NCBI GenBank assembly: GCA_033344815.1
Contig: JAWPMR010000001.1
Coordinates: forward strand, 4,388,136 to 4,452,135
Length of the DNA: 64,000 bases
Direction: 5' to 3'
Origin: Paracoccaceae bacterium
Lineage (GTDB): Bacteria > Pseudomonadota > Alphaproteobacteria > Rhodobacterales > Rhodobacteraceae
Every line of letters begins with the position of its first letter. Within the stretch, counting starts at the first letter, position 1. This document shows positions 17,049 to 25,990 of the stretch, in pieces. The notes under the pieces were generated by a model that worked only from the letters and a program-made list of their open reading frames with translations, searched no databases and was not told the DNA's origin. The translations under genes and the position numbers were made by a program.

Positions 17049-19142
17049 TCAGAAAGTGTCTTCCTCTTTCTTCAGATCATAGATCCCGCCAGTCAACCAT
17101 GCAGGCCAGTCACGCTCAAAAAAAGACGTGGCTTGCGCATCAAAAGCGCGGTTAGGTCGAGTGGAAATGGTCCATTTCTCGCCAGCGAGACGCACGAGGA
17201 TTTGTGCATTCTTATCCTCGTCGCGCTCAGGCCGAAAACGTACCTGCGGCAAAGGCCCTGTCCGCGACTGCGGCAGAGATGCGCCATGCCGGTCGCAGAT
17301 CGCCCGCGCGCCGCGGCTGCCGCCGCCCTGCGCGATGTAGAAATCAAGCGCCATCAGCACTGCCTCGGACGCAAGCGCCATTTGTTGCCATTGGAGGACG
17401 CGGCCGACCTCACTATTGCGGGAGTAGGAGATGCCCCCTTTACGGATGACATCGTTGAGCCGACCAGCTGCATCGCGTGCCTGAGCCACATCATGCGGCG
17501 TGCACAGGATACCAGCATAATCACTCATCCGGGCCTGAATACTTGCACGCAGGTCTTGGGCATTTTGCTCGCTGGTCGTGTTCAACAGCGCTTTTATCTC
17601 ATCCACAGCAATCTCAGTTTGCTGCAAAACGTCCCCTTGCGGCGGCGCATTTGCCCGCCCACTCGCGGCGACATGTTCAGCCACGCGCGTGCCAAAGACT
17701 TGCCCGGCATTCAGAGCAGACCCACCGGGGCGCGTAGCACCATGTGTGCCCGCAGCCTCACCCACCGCGTAAATGCCCGCGATATTGCTGCGCCCCCATA
17801 TATCGACCGCAATGCCGCCGTTCATGTGCTGATTGTTCACAGCAAACTCCAACGGGTCTGCGGTGATATCGACCTTATAGCGCCTGTAAAGCTCGATCGC
17901 GAGCGGGTTCATATGGCGCAACCGGTCGATTGGCAAATCGTGTGTCGCGCCGGCAGTCACCAGATAGGTGCGGACATCGTCGTCCAGCCGATCAAAGCAA
18001 AAGGGTTCATCACCGGGAACGGGCAACAGATTGCGGTTGAAGTCCATGTAAACCCGCCGCCTTTTCTGGCCTTCCTCAAAGACTGCGAGATCCACAAGGC
18101 TGGATTGAAAGTCCAACATCCGGCTCGCATGGAATGGCCATTGATAGCCTTTGCGAAAGATGTTCGAAGCCATCTCTTGGGTGGTGCGGTAGTAATCGGC
18201 AAGGAAGTGGTGTTCGATCCCGTCAGCATCAATGGAATAGATGTGCGGGATCACCTGCACATAAGTACCCGACAGGTTCCACGGGAACCCTTCGCGCCGC
18301 GTGCCAATCCCGAACTGGCTTTCTGTAATGTTGACCAGCTCCAACCCAGTCTCCAGCGCAAGACCAAGCGTGCCAAAGCAGCCGTTCGGGAATACGCTAT
18401 CGCGATAAAGCTCGCCCGGACCACCTGCCGCAAAGACAACCGAAGAGCACTGAAAAAGCGCCAATCCAAAGGGATTCTGATCCGAACCGGTTTTTGGCCG
18501 GATTGTGAGCACGCCAACGACGCAGGTGTGATCTCCATCAACTTCGGTCAGAATCTTCACGGCAGTCGTGTGGTTGAAAAAGGGGATGTTCAGGCGCATG
18601 GTCTCTTCTGCCAAAACCTTGACCATCAGGCGCGACGTACGCGGCCCAACAGAGGTGGCACGCCCGACCTCATCATGATCGGTCTGGTAACGCAGGGTTC
18701 CGCCCAATGCGTCTTGCGGCAGCGGCAGGCCCAGATATTGCAGTGACGCCATAGAACGAATTGAACCAACTGCTTCGATATAGGCAGTGTCCTCATCCAT
18801 TGCGCCGCCTGCACGGATGGACGCGGCCATATCCTGAAAGTTGTCGCCCTGATCCTTGGTATTGGCGGTGTGCAGCGTCTGCTTGTCAGACCCAGAACAG
18901 GCCGAAGTGCCGCCCCACGCGCTTTGACTAATGATGGCTATGTCAACATCGCGGCGCTTCATCTCAACCGCGGCCCGCAGTCCAGCGGCACCGCTGCCTA
19001 TGACGATACTGCCGGACCGAAACACAGGTATTTGATAGCCGGCGACCTTCAACTGCTCGGGCGCATCGGGTTCGGCTGGCAGACGCGGCATGGTCACGTC
19101 GGTCAGCGCATCAAGGATATGTTGAGGAACTGAAAGGCTCAT
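17049..19142 (-). CDS. FAD-binding fumarate reductase/succinate dehydrogenase-type flavoprotein
   Basis: A 697-residue FAD oxidoreductase of the SdhA/FrdA superfamily. The dinucleotide-binding motif GSGAAGLRAAVEMKRRDVDIAII is near residue 48, the covalent-FAD-type region SACSGSDKQTLHTANTKDQGDN follows, and the C-terminal FAD motif GIYAVGEAAGTHGATRPGGS with GGI upstream is intact. There is no signal peptide, haem domain or partner iron-sulphur gene next to it, so it is not a respiratory complex subunit; it probably acts as a soluble oxidase/reductase on the pathway intermediate. It overlaps the Gfo/Idh gene by four bases and ends the LacI-linked cluster. Confidence 0.87.
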   Translation of the reverse strand: MSLSVPQHILDALTDVTMPRLPAEPDAPEQLKVAGYQIPVFRSGSIVIGSGAAGLRAAVEMKRRDVDIAIISQSAWGGTSACSGSDKQTLHTANTKDQGDNFQDMAASIRAGGAMDEDTAYIEAVGSIRSMASLQYLGLPLPQDALGGTLRYQTDHDEVGRATSVGPRTSRLMVKVLAEETMRLNIPFFNHTTAVKILTEVDGDHTCVVGVLTIRPKTGSDQNPFGLALFQCSSVVFAAGGPGELYRDSVFPNGCFGTLGLALETGLELVNITESQFGIGTRREGFPWNLSGTYVQVIPHIYSIDADGIEHHFLADYYRTTQEMASNIFRKGYQWPFHASRMLDFQSSLVDLAVFEEGQKRRRVYMDFNRNLLPVPGDEPFCFDRLDDDVRTYLVTAGATHDLPIDRLRHMNPLAIELYRRYKVDITADPLEFAVNNQHMNGGIAVDIWGRSNIAGIYAVGEAAGTHGATRPGGSALNAGQVFGTRVAEHVAASGRANAPPQGDVLQQTEIAVDEIKALLNTTSEQNAQDLRASIQARMSDYAGILCTPHDVAQARDAAGRLNDVIRKGGISYSRNSEVGRVLQWQQMALASEAVLMALDFYIAQGGGSRGARAICDRHGASLPQSRTGPLPQVRFRPERDEDKNAQILVRLAGEKWTISTRPNRAFDAQATSFFERDWPAWLTGGIYDLKKEEDTF

Positions 19143-20299
19143 TTAATATCGATCCAACGCTTCAGACGCGAGGACTCCATACAGGCATCGACGATCTGGC
19201 AAATGTGATGACCCGTCTCGAAGGTCGGCCACATCGGCTGGCCTGACGTGATGGATCGCACCATTTCAGCGGCTTCGATGATTTTGGTTTCGTTATAGCC
19301 AAGTGCAAAGTTCGGCAGGGGCAGGAAAGCGCGGTAAGTTTCATGCTCTGGTCCGACATCGATTGCGCGATAGCCGCGCCGCCCGACCGGATCGTCATAG
19401 GAATAGAAACGAAGGCGGTTTACCTCGTCATACGTGTAGGAGAGGCTGCCCTTGGTCCCGTAAATCTCATAGGTTTGCATGAACTTGCGGCCCGTGGCGA
19501 TGCGGCTGAAATCGACCAGACCACGCGCGCCATTGGCAAAAGTGCACAGAATGTTAGACCCATCGGGGTTGGTAATATCTGCCCAATCTTCGTTGCCTGT
19601 CAGACCTTCGCTCTGACCCAATTCGCTGCCCTCGATCACGGGGCGTTTTGGCGTTGCGATGTAATTGTCAGCGACCAGAGAGCTGACCTTGCCGACCAGA
19701 AATTCCATGAAACTGAACACATGACTGCCGGTGTCGCCTATGATGCCCGTAGGGGCCAGATCGCCGTTGGCACGCCACATATAGGGGGCCATTGGATCAC
19801 CGAACAAATCGACGTGCTGGCAGCCTTTGAACAGTTTGATCTCACCGATCTCACCCGCGTCGATGATCTCTTTGGCACGGTCATGCACCGGGTTGCGGGG
19901 AAAAGCATGTCCAACGCGAGCGATCACGCCTTTTTCGCGGGCGATGTCCGCAAGCTCACGGGCTTGGGTGGCGGTATCGGCAAGGGGTTTTTCACACAGC
20001 ACATGTTTGCCCGCTAGCAAGGCGGCCTTGGCCACGTCATAGTGCATGTTGTCTGGCAGGCAGATGTCAATCAGGTCGATGTTCGGATCTGCGACTGCCT
20101 CTTGCCAGGTGCGCATGATCTTTGCGCCCGGCGCGCGAAAAGTCAGGTCTGCTGGGTCTGCTGTGGTTGATACGAGCGCAATAACGCGCGCAGTTCCTCC
20201 GCCATCGCCAAAGAAATGCGGGAATGTTTGATAGGCCATCGTGTGCACCTTGCCCATCCATCCAGACGCGCCCAAAACGGCAACCCTTACCTGCTTCAT
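19139..20299 (-). CDS. Gfo/Idh/MocA-family oxidoreductase
   Basis: NAD(P)-dependent dehydrogenase of 386 residues acting on sugars, inositols or their keto forms. Rossmann motif VAVLGASGWMGKVHTMAY at the N-terminus, the EKPLAD motif after HVLCEKP at ~100, and the substrate-domain region DTGSHVFSFMEFLVG are present. It starts a two-gene unit with the flavoprotein (ATGA overlap) and carries a LacI-type palindrome 29 bases upstream of its start, tying it to the adjacent regulator gene. Confidence 0.92.
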   Translation of the reverse strand: MKQVRVAVLGASGWMGKVHTMAYQTFPHFFGDGGGTARVIALVSTTADPADLTFRAPGAKIMRTWQEAVADPNIDLIDICLPDNMHYDVAKAALLAGKHVLCEKPLADTATQARELADIAREKGVIARVGHAFPRNPVHDRAKEIIDAGEIGEIKLFKGCQHVDLFGDPMAPYMWRANGDLAPTGIIGDTGSHVFSFMEFLVGKVSSLVADNYIATPKRPVIEGSELGQSEGLTGNEDWADITNPDGSNILCTFANGARGLVDFSRIATGRKFMQTYEIYGTKGSLSYTYDEVNRLRFYSYDDPVGRRGYRAIDVGPEHETYRAFLPLPNFALGYNETKIIEAAEMVRSITSGQPMWPTFETGHHICQIVDACMESSRLKRWIDIK

Positions 20300-20327
20300 C
20301 TGTCTTTCCTTTCCTTCATCTCCATTT

Positions 20328-20339
20328 TGGAAGGTTCCA
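20328..20339. promoter_or_regulatory. Putative LacI-family operator (TGGAAGGTTCCA)
   Basis: Twelve bases with near-perfect dyad symmetry, in the 81-base gap between the LacI-type regulator and the Gfo/Idh gene. It differs from the twin sites at 34389 only in the central two bases, as expected for LacI-type half-sites TGGAA/TTCCA. It lies 29 bases before the Gfo/Idh ATG in AT-rich DNA, so it could repress that promoter. Confidence 0.7.
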
Positions 20340-20380
20340 TTTTTTATTCTTGAGCAATCAAATACATGGGGAATTTACAA

Positions 20381-21385
20381 TCAAACCCCGCTTGAGGCGC
20401 GTTTGATCAACTGGACCGGGCTGCGCGCGGTCATCTGCGGCGCTTTCCCGTTTTTGATCCAGTCCAGTATCTGTGCTGCCGTCGCCTTTGCTAGATCGGG
20501 AATATTGCAGCTGACCGAGGTCAAAGGCGGATAGCTGTCCTGACAGTCCTCGATGTCGTCAAAGCCCACAACACGCAAGTCAGTGCCGGCCGTGATCTCA
20601 AGTTCCGAACAGGCTGAAAGCACACCGAGGGCCACAAGATCATTAAAGCAAATCACCCCATCCACCTCCGGGTGGTCCGCCCTGAGGCGTGCCGCCATTA
20701 TTTTGCCGAATGAACGTGTGGCCTGACCCGTCAACACCACAGGCTCCGCCCCTGCTTCAGCAAGAACAGACAGGTATCCATGCATCCGTTCCTCGGTCAC
20801 AGGGCGCCCGTCCAGACCACCCAGAAACGCGATGTTTTTGCATCCCATCTCGATCAGATGCTCGGCTGCCAGCCGCCCGCCGCGTTCATAATCGGGCGCG
20901 ATGAAGGGAAACCTTTGATCTCCCGATTTCAAAGACCGGAAGACCTGCAAAGTCGGCGTGTTTGCGGCGTTCAATACAGACAGCGTTTCTTCTTCATTGC
21001 CGTAACTTGGCGAAATGATGAAACCCGAGACACCATGCTCAACAAGCGACGAAATCATACTGGTCTGGAGTTCGGGGTCCTCATCCGAATTGGCCAGAAC
21101 CGTGGCAAATCCGTTTTTTGCCAACTCCATCTGAAAAAGTGCGGCAAATTCAGTAAAGAAAGGGTTGCGCAAGTCATTGATGACCAACCCAATCAGCCCC
21201 GATGAAGACGAGCGTAGCGTCGCAGCCGACCGATTATATACGTAACCAATATCCGCCATGGATTGGCGCACAGCGAGGCGCGTGGCCTCTTTAACTGCGT
21301 CACTGCCCTGCAAGACAAGGCTGACCGTGGATTTGGACACGCCAGCCTTTTTCGCAACATCCAAAATTGTGGGTCGCGCTTTCAT
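20381..21385 (-). CDS. LacI-family transcriptional regulator
   Basis: A 334-residue repressor. The HTH at the N-terminus (TILDVAKKAGVSKSTVSLVL) and hinge helix (YVYNRSAATLRS) are followed by a periplasmic-binding-protein-like ligand domain (SGLIGLVINDLRNPFF, VVGFDDIEDCQDSYPPLTSV). It is the last gene of the long minus-strand run that begins at 34352 and sits immediately before the Gfo/Idh unit. The palindromes at 20328 and 34389/34412 have the form typical of LacI sites, so it is the likely local repressor, with inducer a sugar-like substrate. Confidence 0.93.
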   Translation of the reverse strand: MKARPTILDVAKKAGVSKSTVSLVLQGSDAVKEATRLAVRQSMADIGYVYNRSAATLRSSSSGLIGLVINDLRNPFFTEFAALFQMELAKNGFATVLANSDEDPELQTSMISSLVEHGVSGFIISPSYGNEEETLSVLNAANTPTLQVFRSLKSGDQRFPFIAPDYERGGRLAAEHLIEMGCKNIAFLGGLDGRPVTEERMHGYLSVLAEAGAEPVVLTGQATRSFGKIMAARLRADHPEVDGVICFNDLVALGVLSACSELEITAGTDLRVVGFDDIEDCQDSYPPLTSVSCNIPDLAKATAAQILDWIKNGKAPQMTARSPVQLIKRASSGV

Positions 21386-21435
21386 TGTGCCATCCTGTCC
21401 CGGCTCTTGTTCAGCATTGGTACGCGCGACCTTCC

Positions 21436-21744
21436 TCAGACGTCTAGATCAACCACCAAAATACCGTCGATCCCACCGACGGCATTGGCGACAAGCCTCC
21501 CCCCCAAGGCTTTATGCGCTTCGTTGTTCGCATATCTCTGGAGCGCATCCCAATCATCAAAATCAATGACGAAACCATGCATATAGCCCCGCTCGATCTG
21601 CTCGGGGCTATCAGACCGCCCACCGGTGAAATTCTGCGCCCCAGGCAGGTTTTCGGACAAGGCGGAGAGTCCGGCGTAAATCTCTGCTATCGCATCTTCA
21701 GGCGTTTCCGGCTTGAACTTGGTTAGAACGATGTGGCGGATCAT
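21436..21744 (-). CDS. Dabb (stress-responsive A/B barrel) protein
   Basis: A 102-residue dimeric alpha-beta barrel protein. MIRHIVLTKFKPETPEDAIAE at the N-terminus and YMHGFVIDFDDWDALQRYAN in the middle are family signatures. Members range from stress proteins to cyclases acting on polyketide-like chains; here a small isomerase or cyclase role in the catabolic route is possible but unproved. Its start overlaps the stop of the GMC oxidoreductase (TAATG), showing translational coupling. Confidence 0.88.
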   Translation of the reverse strand: MIRHIVLTKFKPETPEDAIAEIYAGLSALSENLPGAQNFTGGRSDSPEQIERGYMHGFVIDFDDWDALQRYANNEAHKALGGRLVANAVGGIDGILVVDLDV

Positions 21745-23336
21745 TATGATATTCCTTGGTCTTGTTTGATCATGTCGGCTGCCTTCTCGCCAATCATAAT
21801 GGAAGGGGCATTGGTGTTGGATGAAGTTACGGTTGGCATTACAGAAGCGTCAGCAACCCTCAGGCCGTCGATGCCATTGAACCGCAAACGCGGATCAAGC
21901 ACGGCGTCCGGGTCACTGCCCATGCGACAGGTGCCTGCGCAGTGGTGCGATGTCTTGGAGTGGACGCAGATGAAGTTGAAGTAGTCCTCATCCGTCTGCA
22001 CATCCGGCCCCGGCAGGCGCTCTGCCATGATGTAGGGCTTGAGCGCATCCTGCGCGAGGATGTTCTGCACCAGCTTCAATCCGCGTATCGACATCTTTCG
22101 GTCGTACGAGTCTGACAGGTAATTTGGGTCAATCAGGGGCATGTCAGTGGGGTTATCGCTCTGCAAGCGCACGCTGCCGCGGGATCTCGGGCGCAGGTGA
22201 CAGGCGTTGAGCGTGACACCACCATTGCGCATTGTCGCGACACCCGCTTCGATCCCTGTACCGAGCCCCAGATGCATTTGAATGTCTGGTGAGCGGGCGT
22301 TTTCGTCTGCATACCAGAAACCGCCCGTCTCAAAGAGGCTGGATGCAACGGGCCCCTTGCGCGTGAGCAAATATTGCAGGCCAGCAACTGCAGAAAGATG
22401 CAGCTTGGCAAAGCGGTCATAGGTGTGCGGGCCGGTCACTTCGCAAATCGCATAGAGGTCAAGGTGGTCCTGTAGGTTCGATCCCACGCCAGGTTGATCA
22501 AAGACAGTATTGATCCCGAGGCCTTTGAGATGATCCGCTGGTCCGATGCCCGACAATTGTAGCAGGCGGGGCGATCCAATCGAACCAGATGACAAGATCA
22601 CTTCGCGATCTGCCGTGACCTTGGTTCCGTTGGCCATTTCAACGCCGGTGGCGCGGCCGTTTTCAAGTGTGATCCGACGCACCTGCGCCTGCGTTTGGAT
22701 CGTCAGGTTCGGACGCGATTTTGCAGGTGCCAGAAACGCCATGGCCGCAGAGGATCGGCGCGCATTGCGCTGGGTCAGCTGATAGTAGCCTGCACCATCT
22801 TGCGATGCGCCCGTCATATCCGTGGTCTTGGGGATGCCCAATTGCCCTGCGGCTTCGATAAATGCATCGCAGATCGGCAAGGGTGCCGCAGGCATCGACA
22901 CACCTAACGGGCCGCCCTTTCCGTGATACTTACCGGCGTAGGTATCGTTGTCCTCGGATTTCTTGAAATAGGGCAGGACGCCTTCATAACTCCAGCCTTC
23001 ACATCCCATTTGCCGCCATTCGTCATAGTCTTGGGCGGCACCGCGCGTGTAGATCTGTGCATTAATGGCAGAGCCCCCGCCGATAACTTTGGCTTGGGTG
23101 TAGTTGAAGACTTTCCCCTGCATCGACGCCTGCGGCACCGTGGACCAACCCCATGATCCGATCCCTTTGGTCATCTTGGCAAAACCTGCGGGCAGGTGGA
23201 AAAAGGGGTGGCGGTCGCTGCCCCCCGCTTCAAGTAGCAGTACGCGTGCTTGGGGTACTTCCGACAGGCGCGCAGCAATAACAGACCCTGCGGAACCGCC
23301 CCCGATGACTATGAAGTCGTACCCCCGCGCGGTCAT
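21744..23336 (-). CDS. GMC-family oxidoreductase (choline dehydrogenase-like)
   Basis: FAD-dependent alcohol oxidoreductase of 530 residues from MTARGYDFIVIGGGSAGSVI at 23336; a longer reading upstream would overlap the preceding gene and is rejected. The FAD motif GGGSAGSVIAARLSE, the GMC signature QAKVIGGGSAINAQIYTRG, the SSGSIGSPRLLQLSGIGP segment and the catalytic HHCAGTCRMG with NTNAPSIMIGEKAAD are all intact. It shares four bases (ATGA) with the second GMC gene upstream. Likely oxidises a primary alcohol to an aldehyde for the aldehyde dehydrogenase of the cluster. Confidence 0.92.
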   Translation of the reverse strand: MTARGYDFIVIGGGSAGSVIAARLSEVPQARVLLLEAGGSDRHPFFHLPAGFAKMTKGIGSWGWSTVPQASMQGKVFNYTQAKVIGGGSAINAQIYTRGAAQDYDEWRQMGCEGWSYEGVLPYFKKSEDNDTYAGKYHGKGGPLGVSMPAAPLPICDAFIEAAGQLGIPKTTDMTGASQDGAGYYQLTQRNARRSSAAMAFLAPAKSRPNLTIQTQAQVRRITLENGRATGVEMANGTKVTADREVILSSGSIGSPRLLQLSGIGPADHLKGLGINTVFDQPGVGSNLQDHLDLYAICEVTGPHTYDRFAKLHLSAVAGLQYLLTRKGPVASSLFETGGFWYADENARSPDIQMHLGLGTGIEAGVATMRNGGVTLNACHLRPRSRGSVRLQSDNPTDMPLIDPNYLSDSYDRKMSIRGLKLVQNILAQDALKPYIMAERLPGPDVQTDEDYFNFICVHSKTSHHCAGTCRMGSDPDAVLDPRLRFNGIDGLRVADASVMPTVTSSNTNAPSIMIGEKAADMIKQDQGIS

Positions 23337-24823
23337 TCTGCAAACTCCGTTTCCATGATGTGGCGTCCGGTACGCATTGCGAGGGCCGCGATGGTGAGTG
23401 CCGGGTTCACCGCAGCTGACGTGGGCAAAACGGAGGCGTCTACGATAAAAAGATTTTTGTGATCGTGACTGCGGCAGAATGTGTCCACCACGCTCGCCTT
23501 CGGGTCCGCACCCATGCGCGCCGTCCCACATTGGTGTGAAGGCGTACGCCGATCAAATGGCCGCGAAAGAACGATAGGAAAGCCAACTTTGCGCAAGGTC
23601 TGTTTGAGCTTGGCAATAAGCAGCAAATGCGCGTCCCAGTTAGAGCGCTGCCAATCCAGTTTGATCTGCCCGTTTGTTAAGGTGACGCGGCTTTCGGGGT
23701 TGGGCAGGTCTTCGGACATCGCGTAGAAATCAAAACTTCGCGCGGCAATTAAACTTGCCAACCATTGCGGCAAGTTTGAATTGGCAGCAAGGATCGGACC
23801 GGTGATCTTACCCAACATCTGGACGTTGCCCAAAGGTGGTTGCACCTTTGAGCCAAGATAAAAATCGTTTAACATCAACGTCTTTTGGTAAATTGCCCGG
23901 TTGCGGCGCATTGGATGCAAAGCCAGCACCGCAGAGCAATTGTGATTCATGAAATTGCGCCCAACCTGATCAGATTTGTTCGCCATACCTGTCGGACAAT
24001 CGTCATTTGCCGAAGCCAGCAAGAGTGCTGCTGTCTGCACTGCTCCTGCCGCGGAAACGATGATCGGGGCTGTCAAAGTTTCATCCCTGTCGCTACATCT
24101 GAAAACGACGCCAGTGATAAGGCCATCCGCTACTTCCAGCTTCATGACACGCGTCCCCGTTCGCAATTCTACATTGGGATGTGCCAGCGCAGCGGCGAGT
24201 CCGCATGTTTCCGCGTCCATCTTGCCGCCACAGGTATTCGGATAGGCATCCCAAGTGGTTTGTCCCGCGGCCAGCCAGCGGTCGATATCCAAGCCCAGCG
24301 GGATTGACGAGGGATTGAAGCCTGCCGCATTCAGGCGTATGCGAAGGTTTGCAATGTCCAGCTCGTCGGGGACAGGCGCAAAGGCGTAGTCACCGGAATG
24401 GGCAGGTTCCGTCGGGTCCTCACCCAACGTCCCACGCACAGCATAAAACTGTTCCGCGGCCTGATAGTCAGGCTCCAGGTCATCATAGGATATGGGCCAA
24501 CCACGTGTCGCCCCTCCTTTGTGGCCCACCACGTTGAAATCTTCTGTGCGATAACGGATCAGCGCGGCACCATAGAACTTTGAATTGCCGCCCACATTGT
24601 AATAGTTGCCCGGATTGAACGGCACACCAGCACTATCCAACCAAGTCTCGTCCGGGCGAAAAACGCCGTGTTTGAAAATCGCGTTGCTGTCCCGGTCTTG
24701 CGAAGATGGCCTCAGATGTTCACCCCGCTCAAGGATCAGAATGTTACGGCCCGACGGGGCTAACGCTGCTGCCAACGTCGCACCCCCCATCCCTGAGCCG
24801 ATGATAATCACGTCCGGTTGCAT
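23333..24823 (-). CDS. GMC-family oxidoreductase (pyranose oxidase/gluconate dehydrogenase-like branch)
   Basis: A 496-residue FAD enzyme. IIIGSGMGGATLAAALAPSG binds FAD; NVGGNSKFYGAALIRYR is the second family motif; SHQCGTARMG near the C-terminus carries the active-site histidine and NPALTIAALAMRTGRHI closes the fold. It is more like the short pyranose-oxidase and sorbitol/gluconate dehydrogenase branch than the choline dehydrogenase branch, so the two adjacent GMC proteins are not simple duplicates. It overlaps the ABC ATPase gene by one base (TGATG). Confidence 0.9.
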   Translation of the reverse strand: MQPDVIIIGSGMGGATLAAALAPSGRNILILERGEHLRPSSQDRDSNAIFKHGVFRPDETWLDSAGVPFNPGNYYNVGGNSKFYGAALIRYRTEDFNVVGHKGGATRGWPISYDDLEPDYQAAEQFYAVRGTLGEDPTEPAHSGDYAFAPVPDELDIANLRIRLNAAGFNPSSIPLGLDIDRWLAAGQTTWDAYPNTCGGKMDAETCGLAAALAHPNVELRTGTRVMKLEVADGLITGVVFRCSDRDETLTAPIIVSAAGAVQTAALLLASANDDCPTGMANKSDQVGRNFMNHNCSAVLALHPMRRNRAIYQKTLMLNDFYLGSKVQPPLGNVQMLGKITGPILAANSNLPQWLASLIAARSFDFYAMSEDLPNPESRVTLTNGQIKLDWQRSNWDAHLLLIAKLKQTLRKVGFPIVLSRPFDRRTPSHQCGTARMGADPKASVVDTFCRSHDHKNLFIVDASVLPTSAAVNPALTIAALAMRTGRHIMETEFAE

Positions 24824-25935
24824 CAGGGTGCAATCCGGTTTTCGGTTTCGGGATCAAAGGCCACGGCCTTTTCCATGTTCACGACAAAGTTGAAATCGGC
24901 ACCGGGGCGGACCTCCGCGTCAGAGCGCATGCGCGCAATCACATCTTTGCCACCCAAAGTCATCGTCACGAAGGTATCAGAACCCGCTGGTTCAGTCACC
25001 ACGATCCGGTTGGTCATCGGGGCGATGTTGGATGATTTCCGGTCAGCTGCGTCTTCATCGGTTATCGTCTCAGGCCGGATGCCAAGCAAAACCTCTTTGC
25101 CGTTCCAATCGACTAAATTGTCCTGACTGAATGGAAGTGTGGCTATCCTCCCGTCATGCAAAGGGACCTGCGCCACAGGACGCCCGTTTTCCACAGCGAC
25201 CTTTGCTGAGACGACGTTCATCGCTGGCGATCCCATGAAAGTCGCCACAAAAATGTTGCTGGGCGTGTCGTAAATTTCTTGCGGTGTACCGAGTTGCTGG
25301 ACAAAGCCACCATTCATCACAGCAATACGCGTCGACAAAGTCATTGCTTCGATCTGGTCGTGGGTGACATAGACGATGGTCGTACCCAGTTTTTGATGCA
25401 GCTTCTTGATCTCCGTGCGCATGTCCACACGCAGCTTCGCATCAAGGTTAGACAGAGGCTCATCAAACAAGAACACATCCGGGTTACGCACCAGGGCACG
25501 CCCCATCGCCACCCGCTGGCGCTGTCCGCCTGACAATGCGCCGGGTTTGCGATCCAGCAATGGCGTGATTTGCAACAGTTCGGCTACGTCGTTCATGGCT
25601 TTGTCGCGGTCGGGCTTGGGCGTGCCGTGCATCTCAAGACCGAAGGTGATGTTCTTGGCCACCGTCATGTTAGGGTAAAGCGCGTAGGATTGGAACACCA
25701 TCGCGATGTTGCGTTTGGATGGATGCACCCCGTTCATGCGTTGGCCTTTGATGGCGATCTCGCCAGTCGTGATCTCCTCAAGCCCCGCGATCATATTGAG
25801 CAGGGTGGACTTGCCGCAGCCAGACGGACCGACCAGCACCAGAAACTCGCCTTCCTCGACCGAAACATCAACGCCGTGCAGCACCTCGACCGATCCGTAG
25901 GACTTGGTCGCCTCTTTAATATCCAGAAATCCCAT
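24823..25935 (-). CDS. ABC transporter ATP-binding protein (MalK/UgpC type)
   Basis: ATPase of a CUT1 sugar importer, 370 residues. Walker A GPSGCGKSTLLNMIAG, signature LSGGQRQRVAMGRALVR, Walker B DVFLFDEPLSNLDAKLR and the H-loop YVTHDQIEAMTL are complete. The C-terminal ~130 residues form the OB-fold regulatory (TOBE) domain. It energises the two permeases of the cluster and lies 55 bases after the second binding protein, beyond a strong hairpin. Confidence 0.95.
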   Translation of the reverse strand: MGFLDIKEATKSYGSVEVLHGVDVSVEEGEFLVLVGPSGCGKSTLLNMIAGLEEITTGEIAIKGQRMNGVHPSKRNIAMVFQSYALYPNMTVAKNITFGLEMHGTPKPDRDKAMNDVAELLQITPLLDRKPGALSGGQRQRVAMGRALVRNPDVFLFDEPLSNLDAKLRVDMRTEIKKLHQKLGTTIVYVTHDQIEAMTLSTRIAVMNGGFVQQLGTPQEIYDTPSNIFVATFMGSPAMNVVSAKVAVENGRPVAQVPLHDGRIATLPFSQDNLVDWNGKEVLLGIRPETITDEDAADRKSSNIAPMTNRIVVTEPAGSDTFVTMTLGGKDVIARMRSDAEVRPGADFNFVVNMEKAVAFDPETENRIAP

Positions 25936-25955
25936 CCGCTTTTACTCCTTCGTCG

Positions 25956-25983
25956 CGGGGCGGGGCGTTGTGCCCGCGCCCCG
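25956..25983 (-). promoter_or_regulatory. Hairpin after second binding-protein gene
   Basis: GC-rich stem: CGGGGCG (25956-25962) pairs with CGCCCCG (25977-25983), continued by GGGC/GCCC with a one-base bulge and a five-base loop. It begins eight bases beyond the stop of the binding-protein gene on the minus strand and lacks a T-run, so it more likely protects the binding-protein mRNA 3' end than stops all transcription. Confidence 0.65.
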
Positions 25984-25990
25984 ACAATTT

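Noticed and set aside
17046-18746. 566-codon open frame on the plus strand
   Set aside because: It is antisense to the FAD flavoprotein gene, whose motifs and coupling are clear; the plus frame has no family motif.
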